Assembly (NCBI GenBank): GCA_014871605.1
Contig: WGSQ01000028.1
Coordinates: forward strand, 1-16,232
Length of the DNA stretch: 16,232 nt
Source of the DNA: Collinsella sp.
Lineage (GTDB): Bacteria > Actinomycetota > Coriobacteriia > Coriobacteriales > Coriobacteriaceae
Direction: 5' to 3'
This document shows positions 13,148-16,232 of the stretch, in pieces (the first letter of the stretch is position 1; each line of letters begins with the position of its first letter). The position numbers were made by a program, and so were the translations under genes. The notes under the pieces were generated by a model, which saw only the letters and a list, made by a program, of their open reading frames with translations, was not told where the DNA came from and ran no database searches.

Positions 13148-13196
13148 CGGTAAAACGTTTTTGCACCGCTCACGGTGATAAATCGACCGTTTACCG
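13148..13196. repeat. imperfect inverted repeat, ACCG family
   Basis: CGGTAAAACG (13148-13157) and CCGTTTACCG (13187-13196) are inverted copies with 9 of 10 matches. Between them lies a short palindrome CACCG-CTCA-CGGTG (13164-13177). The right arm shares tcgaccgttYaccggt with the repeat at 13402-13416. Confidence 0.6.
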
Positions 13197-13247
13197 GTCG
13201 TTAACACTTCTACCTGCGGTTTTGAAACCGTTCCGAAATGCTTTGGC

Positions 13248-13264
13248 AAAAGATCGGATCTTTT
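13248..13264. repeat. perfect 17-bp palindrome
   Basis: AAAAGATCGGATCTTTT is perfectly symmetrical around one central base (8-1-8). The single-base centre rules out a normal hairpin, so it reads as a binding site for a dimeric protein. Confidence 0.75.
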
Positions 13265-13384
13265 CCTGTGTCTAAACAACGCAGGGCGGCTAAAAATAGC
13301 GTGTAGAAAAATTGCAGGTCATTGTGAAGATATGTGAATTGGTCTTTTTGACTTAATACCAGTTAGAACCAGTTTTGAGATTAT

Positions 13385-13414
13385 CGGTGAACGGTAGTTT
13401 TCGACCGTTCACCG
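13385..13414. repeat. perfect 11-bp inverted repeat, ACCG family
   Basis: CGGTGAACGGT (13385-13395) and ACCGTTCACCG (13404-13414) are perfect inverted copies around AGTTTTCG. Each arm itself contains a direct repeat of ACCG (or CGGT) with a 7-base period. It is either an operator array or a hairpin; no U-tract follows on either strand. Confidence 0.8.
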
Positions 13415-13600
13415 GTTACTTGCAATCGTTTGCAGTTGTTTTCCCATATGAATCGGGGAAACGCGATGGAGCGCTTGCGCGATCACGGGAAGTTTTGACA
13501 TTTGTCCTCATCCCCCGAACGCCAAACTCCGGCATCCAAAATGAGCTAATAGCTCACGCTAATCGTTTTCAATCATTACTTACTCAGTATACGTAATTAT

Positions 13601-13629
13601 TTATCGTTTATCGTTAATTCTGATATAAT
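13601..13629 (+). promoter_or_regulatory. promoter of the DUF2975-HTH pair
   Basis: TGATATAAT (13621-13629) is a perfect extended -10. TTATCG (13601-13606) lies 17 bases before TATAAT (13624-13629) as a candidate -35. TTATCGT is repeated in tandem across the -35 region (13601-13614), a possible site for the operon's own HTH protein. Confidence 0.65.
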
Positions 13630-13663
13630 ACAAGTATCATCCAAAACGCCGATTGGAGGGGTC

Positions 13664-14302
13664 ATGGTCCATCGAAACGCATCTATATCGAATGAAACCA
13701 TCAGCCGCGAACAGACGATAGCCAAACTGAGGAAGCTCGCTCGCATCTGCAAATGGGCCACAATCTGCATTACCACCGCGCTCGCTCTGGGACTTCTCGC
13801 AGTCATTGCGATTGACCTTCTACTCATATTGCCTGGCCTCTCCCAAGGGTCGTGTCTCCAATCCGTAGAACTTCAAGGCGGCGAAGGGCCGTGCCTTGCT
13901 ATCGTCGGCACCGATGCGCAGACCCCACTTATGCTCGTCGCACACGATGGTCACACTGCCATAGGGAGCCTCTTGATGACATGCCTCGCGCTCACCATCG
14001 CGATAAGCGTGCGCAGGCTTTTCTTCAACATTGAAAAGGAAGGCAGGCCCTTTGACCTTGAATGTAACCACACACTTCGTCGAGTAGGACATTTATTTCT
14101 TATCGGCGGCGTTGCCGTGAGGCTTCTTAGTGCCGTAATCACGGGAATGATACTCTCAGGATTTGGTGGCAGCTTTACGGATGCGTTCGTCGGCCAGTTA
14201 TTCGAGCCCTCTATGCTCTTTGCAGGCCTGATTATTTGCCTGATTGCCAGCATCTTCCGCTACGGGTATATCCTGCAAAAACAAGATGACGAGTTGCTCT
14301 AG
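13664..14302 (+). CDS. DUF2975 family membrane protein
   Basis: This 212-residue protein has four predicted membrane segments (about 31-57, 98-116, 141-165, 182-200). The family hallmarks of DUF2975 are present: an FNIEKEGRPF loop in the middle and FRYGYILQKQDDELL at the very C-terminus. The start at 13664 has a very strong GGAGGGG. The gene is followed after nine bases by a small HTH gene, the arrangement seen for many DUF2975 genes (for example yoaS/yozG in Bacillus subtilis). The function is not established. A membrane protein with a dedicated small regulator suggests a sensing or stress role (inference). It reads away from the PTS control region and appears unrelated to sugar breakdown. 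Confidence 0.85.
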   Translation: MVHRNASISNETISREQTIAKLRKLARICKWATICITTALALGLLAVIAIDLLLILPGLSQGSCLQSVELQGGEGPCLAIVGTDAQTPLMLVAHDGHTAIGSLLMTCLALTIAISVRRLFFNIEKEGRPFDLECNHTLRRVGHLFLIGGVAVRLLSAVITGMILSGFGGSFTDAFVGQLFEPSMLFAGLIICLIASIFRYGYILQKQDDELL

Positions 14303-14311
14303 GGGGAATCC

Positions 14312-14551
14312 ATGATTATTCTGCGGCTTGACCGCATGCTCGCCGAACGCAAGATCTCATCCAAAGAGCTTGCGGAACGTGTGGGCATCTCCCAGGTCAA
14401 TATGTCACGCATTAAGACGGGCAAGGTTTCTGCCATACGTTTTTCAACTCTTGACGCGATATGCCGTGCACTCGACTGCCAACCAGGCGATGTACTGGAA
14501 TATATATCCGACGATGAAGCCGATAGCCTTTTTGGGCTTAAAGATGAATAG
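14312..14551 (+). CDS. small Cro/CI-type HTH regulator (HTH_26)
   Basis: This 79-residue protein is essentially one XRE-like helix-turn-helix domain. KISSKELAERVGISQVNMSR covers the turn and recognition helix, and TLDAICRALDCQPGDVLEYI is the typical HTH_26 ending. It has a short acidic tail. ATG 14312 follows AGGGGGAA and lies nine bases after the DUF2975 stop, so the two are co-transcribed. It probably regulates its own operon; the tandem TTATCGT repeat in the promoter is a candidate target. The pair matches the YozG/DUF2975 module of Firmicutes and Actinobacteria. The effect of the membrane protein on this regulator is unknown. Confidence 0.9.
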   Translation: MIILRLDRMLAERKISSKELAERVGISQVNMSRIKTGKVSAIRFSTLDAICRALDCQPGDVLEYISDDEADSLFGLKDE

Positions 14552-14588
14552 CCATAATTAAGCTGCCAATCATGCCCTCAACGCAAAT

Positions 14589-14621
14589 AGCCCGCCAGAA
14601 CGTTGTCCGTTCTAGCGGGCT
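14589..14621 (+). terminator. terminator between convergent genes
   Basis: AGCCCGC-C-AGAACG (14589-14602) pairs with CGTTCT-A-GCGGGCT (14608-14621), giving 13 pairs around one mismatch with loop TTGTC. The hairpin lies 37 bases after the HTH stop and 43 bases past the convergent gene's stop. U-tracts are poor on both strands, so it may act in both directions with modest strength. Confidence 0.6.
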
Positions 14622-14663
14622 TAATCAGATGGATCGGTTAGCGCGCAGTAGTGCAGGCAAACC

Positions 14664-15749
14664 TTACGCAAACAGGCCGTAGATGCTGATGTTGGCCTTG
14701 GCGTACAGGCCGTTGGCATACTCGGTCCACTTGGAGCTGGCGCTCGAAGCCTGCGAAGAATACTGCTGGTAGGCGGTGTAATAGGCGGTCATGGCCTGCT
14801 TATAGGTCGCGCTATCGGCGGTAAAGGCATCATCGGCGAAGGCCTTAGCGTAGGTGCTGTCGGCGTCCTTCCAGGTACCCTTCTCGCTATCCCACTCGTC
14901 GCCGGCAAGGTTGATGATGTAGTCGGCGTAGTCCTTGCTCGCGGTCTCCTCGTTGCCGTCAGCAGGCTCGGTCGGGGCGGTCGGCATGCTTGCGGAGCTA
15001 TCGCCCACCTTCTTCTTGTAGAGCTTCTGCAGCGTCGCGGACTGACGGACGATCTGCTTGGCCTGGTCCTTGGACACGCCATACTGCGTGGCCATGGTCT
15101 TGTAGTCCGAAGTGCCGATGGAATCCTCGGCGTACTTCTTCATCTCCTTAGAAGAGACGGTAATGCCCTCGTCCTCGGCAGCATCGAGCAGGATCTGGTT
15201 GCGCACGTAGGACAGGATTACGTCGGCAGACGGAGCGGTGTAGTTGCCGTCGTTGTCCTTGACGGTGTCGAGGCTGTACTGGCTCTCGATGGCCTCGCGC
15301 GCGGTGATGTCGCTCTTCTTGCCGTTGTAGCTATAGCTTGCCACGGTCGAATCGAGCTGGTCCTCGGTGAGGGTCGCCGAGCTGACACCCTTGCCGCCAA
15401 AGCCGCCATTGCCGATAAAGAAGCCGACCACAGCGGCAATCACGACGGCGACCACAAAGGCGGCAATCATCGTCTTCTTGTGCTTGCAAGCGTGGTCGTC
15501 CACATCGGAGTCTTCGTCCTTGTCCTGCTCCTCGGGCATCAGATTCTCGTCGGCGGCGTCCGCGGCGATCTTTGCCTCCAGGCGAGCGTCCTCCTCCTCG
15601 GCGGTCGTACCAGCAGCAATGTGCTCGGCAGACGTGCCGGCGACCAGGTCGATCTTCTCGGCCTCGTCACCGTCGGGGCCTTCGCCGCGCTCGATGATCT
15701 GGATGCCGTCGATCTCGTCCTTCTCGTCCTTCTTTTGAATCAGACCCAT
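14664..15749 (-). CDS. membrane-anchored SurA_N-like extracytoplasmic protein
   Basis: This 361-residue protein has three parts. Residues 1-90 are cytoplasmic, strongly acidic and low-complexity (EEEDARLEAKIAADAADENL and similar). One membrane helix follows (about 93-112, MIAAFVVAVVIAAVVGFFIG) after a KHKK stop. The outside region (113-361) contains a helical SurA/PrsA-type N-terminal chaperone domain (about 172-248; ILSYVRNQILLDAAEDEGIT and SSKEMKKYAEDSIG) and a Ser/Tyr/Ala-rich helical tail. No PpiC-type peptidyl-prolyl isomerase domain is seen. The start at 15749 follows AAGGAG. It probably assists folding or quality control of exported proteins, by analogy only. It is a single gene convergent with the DUF2975 pair and downstream of the dehydrogenase. 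Confidence 0.8.
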   Translation of the reverse strand: MGLIQKKDEKDEIDGIQIIERGEGPDGDEAEKIDLVAGTSAEHIAAGTTAEEEDARLEAKIAADAADENLMPEEQDKDEDSDVDDHACKHKKTMIAAFVVAVVIAAVVGFFIGNGGFGGKGVSSATLTEDQLDSTVASYSYNGKKSDITAREAIESQYSLDTVKDNDGNYTAPSADVILSYVRNQILLDAAEDEGITVSSKEMKKYAEDSIGTSDYKTMATQYGVSKDQAKQIVRQSATLQKLYKKKVGDSSASMPTAPTEPADGNEETASKDYADYIINLAGDEWDSEKGTWKDADSTYAKAFADDAFTADSATYKQAMTAYYTAYQQYSSQASSASSKWTEYANGLYAKANISIYGLFA

Positions 15750-15787
15750 ATCAGTTACTCCTTGTTAGGAAACATAGTCCCCAATAG

Positions 15788-15816
15788 AATACGCCCGGCA
15801 GAGCGCCGGGCGTATT
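15788..15816 (-). terminator. hairpin after the dehydrogenase gene
   Basis: A perfect 12-bp stem AATACGCCCGGC/GCCGGGCGTATT encloses a 5-base loop. It lies about 60 bases past the dehydrogenase stop and just upstream of the SurA-like gene. The minus-strand U-tract is weak (TATTCTATT), so terminator strength is uncertain, but its position fits. Confidence 0.6.
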
Positions 15817-15875
15817 GATTCTCAGGTTATACGCAAACACTTAAGTACTATTTAGGCGTTTGCAGCCTGCATGTC

Positions 15876-16232
15876 TTAGGCCAGGTGCGCGATAACGGCA
15901 TCGGCCAAGGCCTGCGTGCCCACGGCGCCCTCGACGGAGCCGGTCTGGGCACGACGCACGTCGCCGGTAACCTGCTTACCCTCGTCGAGCGTGGCGGACA
16001 CGGCGGCGCGGATACGATTGGCCGCATCGTTCTCGCCCAGATGATCGAGCATCATAGCCGCGGACAGAATCTCGGCCGTGGGGTTAGCGATATCCTGGCC
16101 AGCGATATCGGGCGCGGAGCCGTGCGTCGCCTCGAAGATGGCGCAGTCGGCACCGATGTTGGAACCCGGAGCCATACCCAGTCCACCTACCAGACCGGCG
16201 CACAGGTCGCTCACAATGTCACCGTACAGGTT
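15876..16232 (-). CDS. isocitrate/isopropylmalate dehydrogenase family, 5' part outside window
   Basis: The last 118 residues of a beta-decarboxylating dehydrogenase are present, in frame up to the window edge. NLYGDIVSDLCAGLVGGLGM carries the conserved DxxSD metal/substrate motif. MAPGSNIG, FEATHGSAPDIAGQDIANPT and the C-terminal helices follow. The HGSAPDIAG and NIANPTA wording fits NAD-dependent isocitrate dehydrogenase best, but isopropylmalate and tartrate dehydrogenases share it, and the N-terminal specificity region is missing. The ORF start suggested at 16214 is internal. It would catalyse oxidative decarboxylation of a 2-hydroxy acid in central metabolism and appears unrelated to the amino-sugar cluster. 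Confidence 0.9.
   Translation of the reverse strand, partial: NLYGDIVSDLCAGLVGGLGMAPGSNIGADCAIFEATHGSAPDIAGQDIANPTAEILSAAMMLDHLGENDAANRIRAAVSATLDEGKQVTGDVRRAQTGSVEGAVGTQALADAVIAHLA

Larger units (their letters stand above)
13117..13600. other. long non-coding control region with palindromes
   Basis: Nearly 500 bases hold no credible gene; the plus-strand ORF 13375-13596 has an unconvincing sequence and no SD. The stretch is AT-richer than the genes. It holds ACCGTTYACCG-type inverted repeats near both 13150-13200 and 13385-13416. It also has a perfect 17-bp palindrome at 13248-13264, the recurring 15-base word (13209-13223) and a direct repeat of ACCAGT (13358-13373). It separates two divergent transcription units, so upstream regulation of either side is possible. 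Confidence 0.6.

Noticed and set aside
13141..13420. CRISPR array or replication-origin iterons
   Set aside because: The repeats are few, inverted rather than regularly spaced direct repeats, and no cas, rep or dnaA gene is nearby. Operator-type sites fit better.
13375..13596. Plus-strand 73-residue ORF in the control region
   Set aside because: It starts inside the inverted repeat at 13385, lacks a Shine-Dalgarno sequence and resembles no family.

Overview
The window looks like chromosomal DNA of a gut actinobacterium of class Coriobacteriia, most like Collinsella. This is inferred from the GC-rich coding bias, purine-rich Shine-Dalgarno sites and gene families; no 16S rRNA or universal marker is present to prove it. 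Most of the window, roughly 2.9-13.1 kb on the minus strand, is a catabolic cluster for N-acetylgalactosamine/galactosamine, sugars of mucin and chondroitin.

Layout. 1-846 (+): 3' part of a galactose mutarotase. 1174-1656 (-): a stop-containing pseudogene of a mannose-family PTS IIB subunit. 1864-1939 (+): tRNA-Thr(CGT) with promoter and terminator. 2393-2758 (+): unknown gene in less GC-rich DNA. 2906-5453 (-): a YhcH/NanQ-type sugar anomerase, a 3' scrap of nagA, a LacC-type tagatose-6-phosphate kinase and a LacX-like mutarotase, transcribed in the order lacX, lacC, (nagA scrap), yhcH. 5610-6194 (+): flavodoxin with a strong terminator. 6270-7439 (-): nagA. 7557-8723 (-): agaS. 8838-9569 (-): GntR/HutC regulator. 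9755-12961 (-): PTS operon IIA, YajC-like protein, IIB, IIC, IID. 12962-13663: a long, palindrome-rich control region. 13664-14551 (+): DUF2975 membrane protein and small HTH regulator. 14664-15749 (-): membrane-anchored SurA-like protein. 15876-16232 (-): 3' part of an isocitrate/isopropylmalate dehydrogenase family gene.

How it works together (inference from families): the IIABCD transporter imports and 6-phosphorylates an amino sugar, NagA removes the acetyl group, AgaS deaminates and isomerises galactosamine-6-P to tagatose-6-P, and LacC phosphorylates this to tagatose-1,6-bisphosphate. The aldolase is not in the window. The GntR regulator probably acts through two near-identical sites of the form TGGT-N4-ACCA. 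One lies just downstream of the PTS promoter and the other over the -35 region of agaS. They resemble the dre sites of NagR/DasR.

Main points of interest: the architecture of the 12.96-13.42 kb control region (operators, two inverted-repeat families, a perfect 17-bp palindrome and a possible SD-sequestering leader hairpin); a YajC-like gene translationally coupled inside a PTS operon; a IID subunit with an enlarged non-membrane loop; and two gene relics (IIB and nagA) that show past duplication and decay of amino-sugar genes.
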